Shown in pieces: positions 16,497 to 25,013 of a stretch of 64,000 bases of DNA. The number at the start of each line of letters is the position of its first letter. Position 1 is the first letter of the stretch. The translations under genes and the position numbers were made by a program. This DNA is from an uncultured Lachnospiraceae bacterium (GTDB lineage Bacteria; Bacillota; Clostridia; Lachnospirales; Lachnospiraceae), in NCBI GenBank assembly GCA_947652735.1, contig CANTEG010000003.1, positions 124,001 to 188,000 of the forward strand, read 5' to 3'. The notes under the pieces were generated by a model. It was not told where the DNA came from. It saw only the letters and a program-made list of their open reading frames with translations, and made no database searches.

Positions 16497-17666
16497 ATGC
16501 AGCATGTATTTATTGTAGGTTCCAAGGGAATACCGGGAAATTATGGCGGATATGAAACCTTCGTGGACCGCCTTACGGAGTGTCACCAGAATAACAGGCA
16601 TATCAGATATCACGTTGCCTGTAAAAATATGGAAAAAAAAGAAGTAAAATACCATAATGCAAGGTGCTTTTCGGTTAAGGTTCCAAATATAGGAGCAGCA
16701 CAGGCTGTCTACTATGACTTAAAGGCACTTCACATGTGCTGTAAATATATTGAAAAGCACAACATCAAAAATCCAATTGTCTATGTGCTGGCATGCAGGA
16801 TAGGACCTTTTTGCGGACATTATTTGCGGAAGCTTCACAGTCTGGGCGGGAAGCTCTATGTTAATCCTGACGGACATGAATGGAAGCGTTCCAAGTGGAA
16901 TAAACCTATCAGATGCTACTGGAAGCTGTCAGAACGGCTTATGGTAAAACATTCAGATATGCTTGTTTGCGACAGCAAAAATATAGAAAAGTATATAAAG
17001 CATGAATATGGAACATATAACCCGAAAACAACATTTATAGCTTATGGTGCAGATATATTGCCAAAGACAGAAGATGAGGCGGCCATGTCCGCTGCATCGG
17101 AACAATATCATACATGGCTTAAGGAAAAACAGTTGAAGCCATATGGTTACTATTTGATTGTGGGAAGATTTGTCCCTGAAAACAACTTCGAGACCATGAT
17201 TCGTGAATTTATGAGATCGGACAGTAAACGTGATCTGGCAATACTGACCACAGCCGATGAGGACTTTTATGAAAAACTTCAGGAAAAGCTTGATTTTGAG
17301 GCTGATGACAGAATCAAATTTGTGGGTACGGTTTACGAGCGGCAGTTGCTTTTTAATATAAGAAAACATGCATACGCATACCTGCATGGACATGAGGTGG
17401 GAGGTACAAATCCAAGTCTGCTTGAGGCACTTTCTGCAACGGATGTTAATATGCTGTTAGGTGTCAGGTTTAACAGGGAAGTAGGAGAAAGAGCCGCCCT
17501 GTACTGGGATAAATCCGAGGGAAATCTTGCAGCACTTATTAACAAGGCAGATGGCTTTGACGAAAACAGAAGGAAAGAGTACGGTGCCCGTGCAAAGGCA
17601 AGAATAGAGGAAGCATACACATGGGAGCATATAGCGGGGCTGTATGAAAACCTGTTTTTGGGATAA
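16497..17666 (+). CDS. DUF1972 glycosyltransferase, probable rhamnosyltransferase
   Basis: A 389-residue GT-B enzyme with the N-terminal DUF1972 module (FIVGSKGIPGNYGGYETFVD) typical of beta-1,4-rhamnosyltransferases such as Cps2T, and a C-terminal GT4-like half (GRFVPENNFETMI, then HEVGGTNPSLLEALS). It starts 14 nt after the priming transferase with GGAGG before the ATG, so it probably adds the second sugar to the primed lipid. rmlC, an enzyme of dTDP-rhamnose synthesis, is 27 kb downstream, which fits a rhamnose donor, but the donor is not proved by sequence. Confidence 0.85.
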   Translation: MQHVFIVGSKGIPGNYGGYETFVDRLTECHQNNRHIRYHVACKNMEKKEVKYHNARCFSVKVPNIGAAQAVYYDLKALHMCCKYIEKHNIKNPIVYVLACRIGPFCGHYLRKLHSLGGKLYVNPDGHEWKRSKWNKPIRCYWKLSERLMVKHSDMLVCDSKNIEKYIKHEYGTYNPKTTFIAYGADILPKTEDEAAMSAASEQYHTWLKEKQLKPYGYYLIVGRFVPENNFETMIREFMRSDSKRDLAILTTADEDFYEKLQEKLDFEADDRIKFVGTVYERQLLFNIRKHAYAYLHGHEVGGTNPSLLEALSATDVNMLLGVRFNREVGERAALYWDKSEGNLAALINKADGFDENRRKEYGARAKARIEEAYTWEHIAGLYENLFLG

Positions 17667-17695
17667 CCTGAAATAATGAAGCAGAATAAATAATC

Positions 17696-17732
17696 TTGAC
17701 AATAAATGGCGTTATGGTATATAGTACGCCAT
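17696..17732 (+). promoter_or_regulatory. Promoter and palindromic operator for the teichoic-acid gene run
   Basis: TTGACA (17696-17701), a 16-nt spacer and TATATA (17718-17723). A perfect 7-bp inverted repeat, ATGGCGT (17706-17712) and ACGCCAT (17726-17732), brackets the -10 and is well placed to be a repressor site. The first start codon is at 17760. Confidence 0.55.
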
Positions 17733-17759
17733 ATAAAATAGGAAATACAGGTAATTTAA

Positions 17760-18536
17760 ATGAAAAAGAGTTTAGAAAACTTTTGGAAATATAGAAATCT
17801 TTTAAAAGAACTCGTAAAAAAGGGAATTAAGTTAAAATACAGGCGTTCATATTTAGGTATCGTGTGGTCACTGCTTGAACCATTACTTCAGACGCTTGTT
17901 CTGACAATTGTTTTCGGTACATTGTATGGCAGAGAGGATAAAACATTTCCTGTTTATATACTGACTGCAAGACTTTTGTATGGCTTCTTTTCCACATCAA
18001 CAAGGTCGGCAGTAAAGTCAATTCGCTCTAATTCAGGACTGATAAAAAAAGTATATGTGCCTAAATACTTATATCCGCTTTCGGTAGTGCTTTATGATTA
18101 CGTAATCTTTTTAATTTCACTGGTTGTATTGTTCTTCACAAGCATGATTTTAGGGGTTCATCCGACTATATATCTGCTACAGGCACCGATAGCCCTGCTG
18201 CTTATATTTATGTTAAGTTATGGTGTCAGCATGATTATGGCGACCATAGGTGTATTTTTCAGGGATATGGAGTACTTGTGGTCAGTTGCACTCATGCTTG
18301 TAATGTACACTTGTGCAATTTTCTATTATCCTGAAAAGCTTTTGGAAAGCAAGTGGGCATTTTTATTGAAGTACAATCCACTATACTGTATCATTGACAT
18401 TTTCAGAAGCTCCGTGTTCGGCAGGCTGATAAATATGGACTATTTAATTTACGCTTCAGCGTTTAGTATTATTACCATCCTGATAGGATGTGTTTATTTC
18501 AAAAAGGAACAGGATAAATTTATATTGAACATATAG
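17760..18536 (+). CDS. tagG: TagG-like polysaccharide/teichoic acid ABC exporter, permease
   Basis: A 258-residue ABC-2 permease of the Wzm/TagG type. The amphipathic N-terminus ends in the family motif LVKKGIKLKYRRSYLGIVWSL, followed by about six hydrophobic segments. With the ATPase 12 nt downstream it forms an exporter that flips lipid-linked wall polymer to the outside. The association with two TagD genes and several glycerophosphotransferases supports a teichoic-acid role. The TagG symbol reflects context and family; a general Wzm name would also be valid. Confidence 0.88.
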   Translation: MKKSLENFWKYRNLLKELVKKGIKLKYRRSYLGIVWSLLEPLLQTLVLTIVFGTLYGREDKTFPVYILTARLLYGFFSTSTRSAVKSIRSNSGLIKKVYVPKYLYPLSVVLYDYVIFLISLVVLFFTSMILGVHPTIYLLQAPIALLLIFMLSYGVSMIMATIGVFFRDMEYLWSVALMLVMYTCAIFYYPEKLLESKWAFLLKYNPLYCIIDIFRSSVFGRLINMDYLIYASAFSIITILIGCVYFKKEQDKFILNI

Positions 18537-18547
18537 AGGTATGATAT

Positions 18548-19285
18548 ATGGGTAAACCGGCAATTGTCGTTGATAATGTAAGTATAAAATTTAATTTGAG
18601 CAAAGAAAAAATTGAAAGTCTTAAGGAGTATATCATTAAGATGATAAAGCACCAAATCCAGTATAAGGAATTTTGGGCACTCACGGATGTTTCCTTTACA
18701 ATTGAAAAGGGAGACCGTGTGGGGATTTTGGGACTGAACGGTGCAGGAAAGAGTACATTGCTGAAAATAATTTCAGGTGTTTTCAAGCCTACAACGGGAA
18801 CAGTAAAAAGATATGGGAATATTGCACCGCTTCTTGAACTGGGGGCAGGCTTTGCATCTGAGTATACGGGAAAGGAAAATATATTTTTATACGGAGCTAT
18901 TTTGGGATACAGCAAGGCATTTATAAAAGAAAAATATGATGAGATAGCTGAATTTTCTGAGCTGGGTGAGTTTTTGGATGTTCCGCTTTCCAGCTATTCA
19001 TCAGGTATGAAAGCGAGACTTGGTTTTTCAATCGCCACGGTTGTATCACCTGAAATACTCATTCTGGATGAGGTTTTGTCGGTAGGAGACGCAAAATTCA
19101 AGAAAAAGAGCGAAAACAAAATAAAGAGTATGATGACGGACGGAGTTACGGTGCTTCTTGTTTCACATTCATTAAAGCAGGTAAAGAACATATGCAATAA
19201 GGCAATGATACTTGACAAGGGAAAGCTTATTGCATATGGTGATATAGATGACATAGCACCTCAATATGAAAAAATGACGGAATAA
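18548..19285 (+). CDS. tagH: TagH-like polysaccharide/teichoic acid ABC exporter, ATPase
   Basis: A 245-residue ABC ATPase with Walker A GLNGAGKST, the polysaccharide-exporter motif LLELGAGF, signature YSSGMKARLGF, Walker B EILILDEVLSVGD and H-loop VSHS. It lacks the extra C-terminal domain seen in Bacillus TagH and in the second exporter ATPase of this window (46276). It therefore probably accepts substrate without cap recognition. It is 11 nt after the permease and ends one base before the first glycerophosphotransferase, consistent with a single operon. Confidence 0.9.
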   Translation: MGKPAIVVDNVSIKFNLSKEKIESLKEYIIKMIKHQIQYKEFWALTDVSFTIEKGDRVGILGLNGAGKSTLLKIISGVFKPTTGTVKRYGNIAPLLELGAGFASEYTGKENIFLYGAILGYSKAFIKEKYDEIAEFSELGEFLDVPLSSYSSGMKARLGFSIATVVSPEILILDEVLSVGDAKFKKKSENKIKSMMTDGVTVLLVSHSLKQVKNICNKAMILDKGKLIAYGDIDDIAPQYEKMTE

Positions 19286-19286
19286 G

Positions 19287-20573
19287 ATGAAAAAAGAAAT
19301 CATTAAACAAAGAATAAAAAATAATGGATTGATATATACTTTATTTTACTATTTATGCCGTATTGTTACACTTGCTGGTGAGAAATGCGTACATTTTTTT
19401 ATCAGGCACTTTGGCGGCTTGAATGAGACTTATATTGTTTTCAAAAACAGGCAGCAACAGGATTTTACAGATAATGCGAGAGCACTTTTTGAGTATTTGT
19501 ATGAAAACGGATATTCAAAAAATTATAAATTTATCTGGCTTGTTTCTTCTAAGAAAAGCATAGATAGGAAAAAATACAAAAATATAACCGTTGCAGTTGC
19601 TGAAAATAAATTTGGGTGGACAAGCCCAAGAGCATTTTACTACGGATGTACGGCAAAGTATTTTTTTTATACAAACAACACTGCAAACCTGAACAGGGGA
19701 GCTGCAAAGGGACAGCTTGTGGTCAATTTGTGGCATGGCTGTGGCTATAAGGATTCCACCCATAAAAACAAAAAAATTAAGTACAGCAAATCCATGGAAA
19801 TGTTTGACTTGGCACTTGTGCCGGGCGAGCTTTTTGTGGAAGCAAAGGCAAGATACTGGGAGTGTGACAGGAGCAAAATACTTGGAATCGGATATCCGAG
19901 GTATGACTGGCTGCTTCAAAAGGACCTTGATAAAAAAGCGATAATGAAAACTCTTTTTGGGGAATCCATGCAAAACCGAAGACTTATTTTGTGGATGCCG
20001 ACCTTTCGAAAGGCATCGGACGGCTCGGGGTTTGCAGAGGGAGATATTGGGCTGGAATACGGAATACCGATTGCAGGCGACGATGAGAGCTTACAGGAGC
20101 TTGACAAAATATGTGGTGAGACAGGTTGTCTTCTTGTTATAAAGCGGCATCCGCTTCAGACACCTGTGCCAGGCGGGCGGAAATTTAAGAATATAAAATT
20201 TATAGATAACAAATTGCTTGATAAACGGGATGTATTATTGTATCATTTTATAGCAGTAAGCGATGCTCTTATTTCTGATTATTCCTCTGTTGCAGTAGAT
20301 TATATATTACTTGACAGGCCAATCGGATTTGCGGTTGGAGATATTGAACAATATAAGCAGAAACGTGGATTTATATTTGATAATCCGATGGATTATATGC
20401 CGGGAGAAATTATTTATACCTTTGAGGATTTGAAGCACTTTCTATCGGACATATGTCAGGGCATGGACAAATACGTTGCGGCAAGGCATAAGCTATTGCC
20501 GATTATGCACAATCAATGCGAAAATTACCGTGCACGGATTATAAAAAATCTGGGAATAAAAAAGGAGAGGTAA
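19287..20573 (+). CDS. CDP-glycerol:glycerophosphate glycerophosphotransferase (TagB/TagF family), first copy
   Basis: A 428-residue single-domain enzyme of the TagB/TagF family, which transfers glycerol phosphate from CDP-glycerol to a lipid-linked acceptor at the cytoplasmic face. The conserved blocks are NLWHGCGYKD (catalytic His), IKRHP and SDYSSVAVDY. The N-terminal basic, partly hydrophobic helix fits peripheral membrane attachment. It is followed 7 nt later by tagD, the enzyme that makes CDP-glycerol. Whether it acts as primase (TagB-like) or polymerase (TagF-like) cannot be told by motif. It is clearly paralogous to the gene at 21014. Confidence 0.9.
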   Translation: MKKEIIKQRIKNNGLIYTLFYYLCRIVTLAGEKCVHFFIRHFGGLNETYIVFKNRQQQDFTDNARALFEYLYENGYSKNYKFIWLVSSKKSIDRKKYKNITVAVAENKFGWTSPRAFYYGCTAKYFFYTNNTANLNRGAAKGQLVVNLWHGCGYKDSTHKNKKIKYSKSMEMFDLALVPGELFVEAKARYWECDRSKILGIGYPRYDWLLQKDLDKKAIMKTLFGESMQNRRLILWMPTFRKASDGSGFAEGDIGLEYGIPIAGDDESLQELDKICGETGCLLVIKRHPLQTPVPGGRKFKNIKFIDNKLLDKRDVLLYHFIAVSDALISDYSSVAVDYILLDRPIGFAVGDIEQYKQKRGFIFDNPMDYMPGEIIYTFEDLKHFLSDICQGMDKYVAARHKLLPIMHNQCENYRARIIKNLGIKKER

Positions 20574-20580
20574 AAACACA

Positions 20581-20997
20581 ATGAAAAAAATAGTTGGATA
20601 TACGCAAGGGACATATGATATGTTTCACATAGGACATTTAAATTTGCTAAAAAATGCAAAGAGACATTGTGATTATCTGATAGCGGGCATCAACAGCGAT
20701 GAGCTTGTGGCAAGCTACAAGGAAAAACGCCCTATCATTCCTTTGGAGGAGCGTGTGGCAATCGTTCGGGCAATCAAGTATGTTGACGAGGTTGTTGTAA
20801 CGACGACTCTTGACAAGATGGAAATGTGGGATATCCTTAGGTTTGATGAAATATATATCGGTGATGACTGGAAAGGAAATGCCAGATGGGAAGAAACCGG
20901 AAAGGTTTTGGAGACAGTCGGAGCAAGATTGGTGTTTTTACCATATACAAAGGACACATCATCAACGTTACTTAGACAAAAGTTAAACGAGTATTAA
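20581..20997 (+). CDS. tagD: Glycerol-3-phosphate cytidylyltransferase-like protein, first copy
   Basis: A 138-residue nucleotidyltransferase making CDP-glycerol from CTP and glycerol 3-phosphate. The HxGH motif lies in GTYDMFHIGHLNLL (about residues 9-22). IGDDW is conserved, but the C-terminal RTxGISTT block of classical TagD reads KDTSSTLLR here. That makes it more divergent than the second copy at 29738, so another cytidylyltransferase substrate is possible. It is embedded between two glycerophosphotransferase genes, which supports CDP-glycerol. Confidence 0.82.
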   Translation: MKKIVGYTQGTYDMFHIGHLNLLKNAKRHCDYLIAGINSDELVASYKEKRPIIPLEERVAIVRAIKYVDEVVVTTTLDKMEMWDILRFDEIYIGDDWKGNARWEETGKVLETVGARLVFLPYTKDTSSTLLRQKLNEY

Positions 20998-21013
20998 TCG
21001 GAACGGAGAAACT

Positions 21014-22282
21014 ATGGGCAACATAAAAAAGAAATTAAAAAAATTCAAAGAACTTGTAGTGAACCTGAAAAAGGATGGGGACTGGAAAGCCTTTTGGGGT
21101 AATATGTCTTTCCAGATTTATGATAACGGTAAGATTAACCGATTGAAAAAAAAGCCGCCAAAGCTTGTCATGGACCGAATTGTCTTTGAGACGGGAAATG
21201 ATTTTACGGATAATGGCAGGGCGCTTTTTGATTACATGATTGAAAAGGGCTACAATGAAAAATATGAGCTTGTATGGCTTGTTCACGAACCTGATAAATA
21301 TAAAAAATATAAAGCAAAGAACGTTACATTTGTAAAGAGCTTTAAGACCCATACGCAGCTTAGAACTGCAAAGTCACATAAATATGCCCAAAGTGCGCAT
21401 TATATTTTTTATACTACAGCGGTTAACTGGGTGAAAATGTCACGTGCCAATCAGGTCTTTATTGATTTGTGGCATGGATGCGGATACAAGGCAAATAAGC
21501 TGGAACGAAAAGTATTTTTTGATTACTGTCTTGTCCCGGGAGATATATTTGTAGAGACAAAAAGAGAATTTTTCCACTGTGCCACGAGAAAGCTTCTGCC
21601 GCTTGGATATCCGAGATATGACCAGATGCTTCGGGGCTCGGAACGGGCAAAACAGTATGTGGAAAGACTGCTCAAGGAAGCGTCGGCAAACAAGTTTATA
21701 TTGTGGATGCCTACATTCAGGCATTCGGAAAGTGAACGTCTGAATGAGGAGACATTAAACAATGAATTTAACATTCCTATCATAGATGACAAGGAAAAGC
21801 TTCTTGAACTGGACGCTTATTGTCGTGCTCTTGGAGTGCTTCTTGTTATTAAGAGACATTATCTTCAGGTTCAGTATGATTTTGGAGATAACAAGCTTAC
21901 TAACATTGTTTATATAGAGGATGCGGATTTGGAAAAAGAGGATGTTCAGCTTTATGAGTTTATACATTACTCGGATGCCCTCGTTTCTGATTATTCTTCC
22001 GTTGCAATCGACTATATTCTGATGGATAAGCCGATTGGTTTTACGCTGGAGGATTTTGAGGCATACTCTGTCGCAAGAGGCTGGGTATTTGATGAACCCC
22101 TTGAGTATATGCCGGGAAGCCATATATACAACATGGACGAAATGAAACAATTTGTTAAGGATATAAAAGAAGGCGAAGATAAGCACAAGGCGAAGCGTGA
22201 TACGGTGCGTGAAAAAACACATAATGTATCAGAGAATTACTGTCAGAGAGTTCTTGATTATTTTAATATTACGGTTGACTAA
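21014..22282 (+). CDS. CDP-glycerol glycerophosphotransferase (TagB/TagF family), second copy
   Basis: A 422-residue paralogue of the 19287 enzyme with the same landmarks: DLWHGCGYKAN, VIKRHYLQ, SDYSSVAIDYILMDKPIGF. The His after IKR (IKRHY) is kept although the following Pro is not. It lies 16 nt after tagD. Two adjacent paralogues suggest separate primer and polymer steps, or two different acceptor linkages, in one teichoic acid. Membership of the family is certain; the division of labour is inference. Confidence 0.9.
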   Translation: MGNIKKKLKKFKELVVNLKKDGDWKAFWGNMSFQIYDNGKINRLKKKPPKLVMDRIVFETGNDFTDNGRALFDYMIEKGYNEKYELVWLVHEPDKYKKYKAKNVTFVKSFKTHTQLRTAKSHKYAQSAHYIFYTTAVNWVKMSRANQVFIDLWHGCGYKANKLERKVFFDYCLVPGDIFVETKREFFHCATRKLLPLGYPRYDQMLRGSERAKQYVERLLKEASANKFILWMPTFRHSESERLNEETLNNEFNIPIIDDKEKLLELDAYCRALGVLLVIKRHYLQVQYDFGDNKLTNIVYIEDADLEKEDVQLYEFIHYSDALVSDYSSVAIDYILMDKPIGFTLEDFEAYSVARGWVFDEPLEYMPGSHIYNMDEMKQFVKDIKEGEDKHKAKRDTVREKTHNVSENYCQRVLDYFNITVD

Positions 22283-22314
22283 ATGCTTTGTATATACGAG
22301 GATGGAGAATTTAT

Positions 22315-23502
22315 ATGAAGATATGTATTTGGGTTACAAAAATATTTGAACAGGGTGGAACAAAAAGAGTGGTAACGCTTCTTGCCAATGAGCTGGTGAA
22401 GGAGCATGACCTTACAATTATGTGTTATCAGGACAGATTCGCTGAGGATTTGGAGATGTATCACATGAGCGAGGACATAAAGCTTGACTTTATAGATAAC
22501 TTTAACTTTGTGGACAAGCGTCGCACCCCTGCAAATATAAGAAGAAGCATCATACAGAAAATGAATAGCAAGTGGGGTACTTTTAACAAGAAAAAGCATA
22601 ATGCAAAGCTGGCAGATGCTATTTTCCCTAAGAAAACCCAGGATAGATGGGTCGAATATTTAAATGAAAAGAATTATGATGTTATTATTACCACGGCAGG
22701 CTTAAGCTTAAGGCTCGGTATGATTTCAGACAGGCTGAATGCCAAGACTGTGGGCTGGCAGCACAACTGCTATGATGGATATATTAATACGCCGGGAGTT
22801 GTGTTCTGGAAGCAGGAGGAGCTTCTCAAGGAGTACCTGCCAAAGCTTGACAGATACATTGTACTTAGTGAGTACGACAAGAGAGACTACAAGAAGAAGC
22901 TTGGAATTGATACGGAGGTAAAGATAAATCCGAGAAGCTTTACAACAGACGTAAAATGCAATCCTGAATCAAAACGGTTTTTGGTATGTGCAAGATTTGT
23001 TTATGCAAAGGGTCTTGATTTGCTGATGGATTCCTTTGCCAAATTCTGCCAGACTGATGATGAGTGGACGATAGATATTATAGGAGATGGTGCATTGTGG
23101 AATAAAACAATTGCACTTGCCAAAAAGAAAAAGGTAAAGGAACGGGTAATGTTTTATGGCTATACAACCAATGCAGAAAAGTATTACCAAAATGCATCCG
23201 TATTTTTGCTCCCGTCAAGATGGGAGGGCTGGCCTATGGTTATTATGGAGGCATTTGAATATGGACTGCCTGTTATTGCGTACCATACCGGTTCCATGGA
23301 TTTGATGATTGATGACGGGAAAACAGGACTTTTGCCAACGGCATTTGATACGACAAAGTTTGCACAGGCGATGAGCCAAATTGCACATGATGATGAACTA
23401 AGAAGAAAAATGTCCGAGAATGCAATTAAAAAGTCTGATGATTTTGATATCAAGTATGCGGTTGAGGATTGGAACAACCTGTTTAACAGACTTGTAAAAT
23501 AA
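22315..23502 (+). CDS. Glycosyltransferase family 4
   Basis: A 395-residue GT-B enzyme. The N-terminal domain starts MKICIWVTKIFEQGGTKRVV, the glycine-rich sugar-nucleotide loop type found in GT4. The C-terminal domain has VCARFVYAKGLDLLM and the donor-binding PSRWEGWPMVIMEAFEYGLP with the EX7E glutamates. It should transfer a sugar from a nucleotide donor to the growing polymer in the cytoplasm. The ATG at 22315 has GGAG 8 nt upstream and gives the normal N-terminus; an in-frame start at 22288 is not supported. Donor and linkage are unknown. Confidence 0.9.
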   Translation: MKICIWVTKIFEQGGTKRVVTLLANELVKEHDLTIMCYQDRFAEDLEMYHMSEDIKLDFIDNFNFVDKRRTPANIRRSIIQKMNSKWGTFNKKKHNAKLADAIFPKKTQDRWVEYLNEKNYDVIITTAGLSLRLGMISDRLNAKTVGWQHNCYDGYINTPGVVFWKQEELLKEYLPKLDRYIVLSEYDKRDYKKKLGIDTEVKINPRSFTTDVKCNPESKRFLVCARFVYAKGLDLLMDSFAKFCQTDDEWTIDIIGDGALWNKTIALAKKKKVKERVMFYGYTTNAEKYYQNASVFLLPSRWEGWPMVIMEAFEYGLPVIAYHTGSMDLMIDDGKTGLLPTAFDTTKFAQAMSQIAHDDELRRKMSENAIKKSDDFDIKYAVEDWNNLFNRLVK

Positions 23503-23533
23503 AAACTGGGTTTGCGGTTGGTACATTTCTTAT

Positions 23534-23562
23534 GGAACCTGCTAAGGAATGGGCTGATGGTA
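23534..23562 (+). repeat. Intergenic repeat copy B
   Basis: GGAACCTGCTAAG, AATGGGC and GATGG in register with the other copies. It begins 32 nt after one GT4 gene and ends 18 nt before the next. It differs from copy E at only a few positions. Confidence 0.6.
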
Positions 23563-23580
23563 AAATATAAGGGTTGATAT

Positions 23581-24930
23581 ATGAAAATTGTTCATTATTT
23601 TTTGGGATTTCCACCATACAGAACAGGAGGCTTGACCAAATTTGCCGTTGATTTAATGAGTGAGCAGGCAAAAATGGGACATGACATATTTGCGTTGTGG
23701 CCGGGTAAAATAAGCATACTCCGTAAGGATGTAAGAATTGTCCATCGTGGAAGCGTTGGAGATATAGACAGCTATGAGCTTGTAAATCCTGTGCCTGTTT
23801 CACTGGATAAGGGAATTTCGGAGCCTGAGCGGTTTATTGCTACGGAAAAACATCCTGTGTATGATAAGTTTTTTTCGAAGCTTAAACCTGATGTGATACA
23901 TGTGCATACGCTTATGGGACTGCATGAAGCTTTTTTTATAGCGGCGAAAAGGCACAATATACGGACGATATACACAACCCATGATTACTTTGGTATTTGT
24001 TTAAAGGCATATTTATATACAGACGGAAGCGTATGTGATACATGCGAAAAGGGAGCAAAATGTATGAATTGTAACAGGGACGGACTGTCATACAAAAAGA
24101 TAGTTCTGCTGCAATCACCCCTTTACCGTATGCTGAAGGACTTCGCGTTGGTGCGGGCATTAAGAAGAGCATACCTGAACAAAAAGCCGAATGGAAACAA
24201 CAGCGACATTGCCTTAAATGGGAACGGGAGTGAGGATACCCGTAAGAGGGCAGAGAAATATAGCGAACTGATTTATTATTATAAACGATTATTTTCGTAT
24301 ATAGATTTCTATCACTTTAACTCGGGTACGGCAAAAGAAATATATACGGATTTTATGCCTGACATAAAGGGAACGGTAATTACGATATGTCACGCTGATA
24401 TTTCGGACAGACGTAAACGCAAAACATATACGAATGATAAAATCAGATATACAATGCTGGCGCCTGCAAAGACACACAAAGGCTTTGAGGTTGTAAGAAA
24501 AGCGATGAATGAGCTGTGGCAGAATGGAAAAAGAAATTTCAGCCTCACATTATATACGGAGCCTGATAAGACAGAACCATATATGGATATACACAAGCAT
24601 GGATATTCATATAAAGACTTGAACAAAATATTCGATGAAACGGACGTCCTGCTTGTGCCAAGTATTTGGTATGAAACATTTGGGTTTACGGTTCTTGAGG
24701 CAATCAGCTATGGTGTCCCTGTGATTGTAACTGACCATGTGGGAGCAAAGGATATTATAGGGGAAGGCGGAGCAGTAATCCCCGCAGGCTCTTATCAGGA
24801 ACTGAAACATTTACTTGAGGGGCTTGATGCAAAGCGGCTTGCAGCGTGGAATGATGCTGTGCTTGCCATAGATGGGATAAAGACAATGCCTGAACTGGCA
24901 GGGGAAATTGAAGAAATTTACAATTTATAA
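23581..24930 (+). CDS. Glycosyltransferase family 4 with a cysteine cluster
   Basis: A 449-residue GT-B glycosyltransferase. It begins MKIVHYFLGFPPYRTGGLTK, has the N-domain HVHTLMGLHEAFF and TTHDYFGIC segments, and the C-terminal VPSIWYETFGFTVLEAIS EX7E block. An insertion near residues 145-160 contains four cysteines (VCDTCEKGAKCMNCN), a C-x2-C-x5-C-x2-C pattern that could bind a metal. A weakly conserved, Asn-rich linker follows around residue 205. It sits 78 nt after the previous GT4, with repeat copy B between them. The sugar is unknown. Confidence 0.88.
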   Translation: MKIVHYFLGFPPYRTGGLTKFAVDLMSEQAKMGHDIFALWPGKISILRKDVRIVHRGSVGDIDSYELVNPVPVSLDKGISEPERFIATEKHPVYDKFFSKLKPDVIHVHTLMGLHEAFFIAAKRHNIRTIYTTHDYFGICLKAYLYTDGSVCDTCEKGAKCMNCNRDGLSYKKIVLLQSPLYRMLKDFALVRALRRAYLNKKPNGNNSDIALNGNGSEDTRKRAEKYSELIYYYKRLFSYIDFYHFNSGTAKEIYTDFMPDIKGTVITICHADISDRRKRKTYTNDKIRYTMLAPAKTHKGFEVVRKAMNELWQNGKRNFSLTLYTEPDKTEPYMDIHKHGYSYKDLNKIFDETDVLLVPSIWYETFGFTVLEAISYGVPVIVTDHVGAKDIIGEGGAVIPAGSYQELKHLLEGLDAKRLAAWNDAVLAIDGIKTMPELAGEIEEIYNL

Positions 24931-24967
24931 AGAGTGTGTGAATATGTGGAATAAACATGTTCCTTAA

Positions 24968-24998
24968 GAAACTTGCTAAGCAATGGGCGGATGTTCCA
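24968..24998 (+). repeat. Intergenic repeat copy C
   Basis: AGAAACTTGCTAAG, CAATGGGCGG, ATGTTCC. It matches copies B and E at most positions; CTGC/GCAG pairing in copy E becomes TTGC/GCGG here, keeping G-T pairs. It ends 16 nt before the preferred start of the Stealth gene. The apparent ORF extension across it to 24957 is therefore probably not coding. Confidence 0.6.
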
Positions 24999-25013
24999 GG
25001 GATGAGGAAAATT

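Noticed and set aside
24957-25013. N-terminal extension of the Stealth protein
   Set aside because: The extension consists of a dispersed repeat found upstream of other genes, and the family normally starts close to the DIDVVIAWVDG block.
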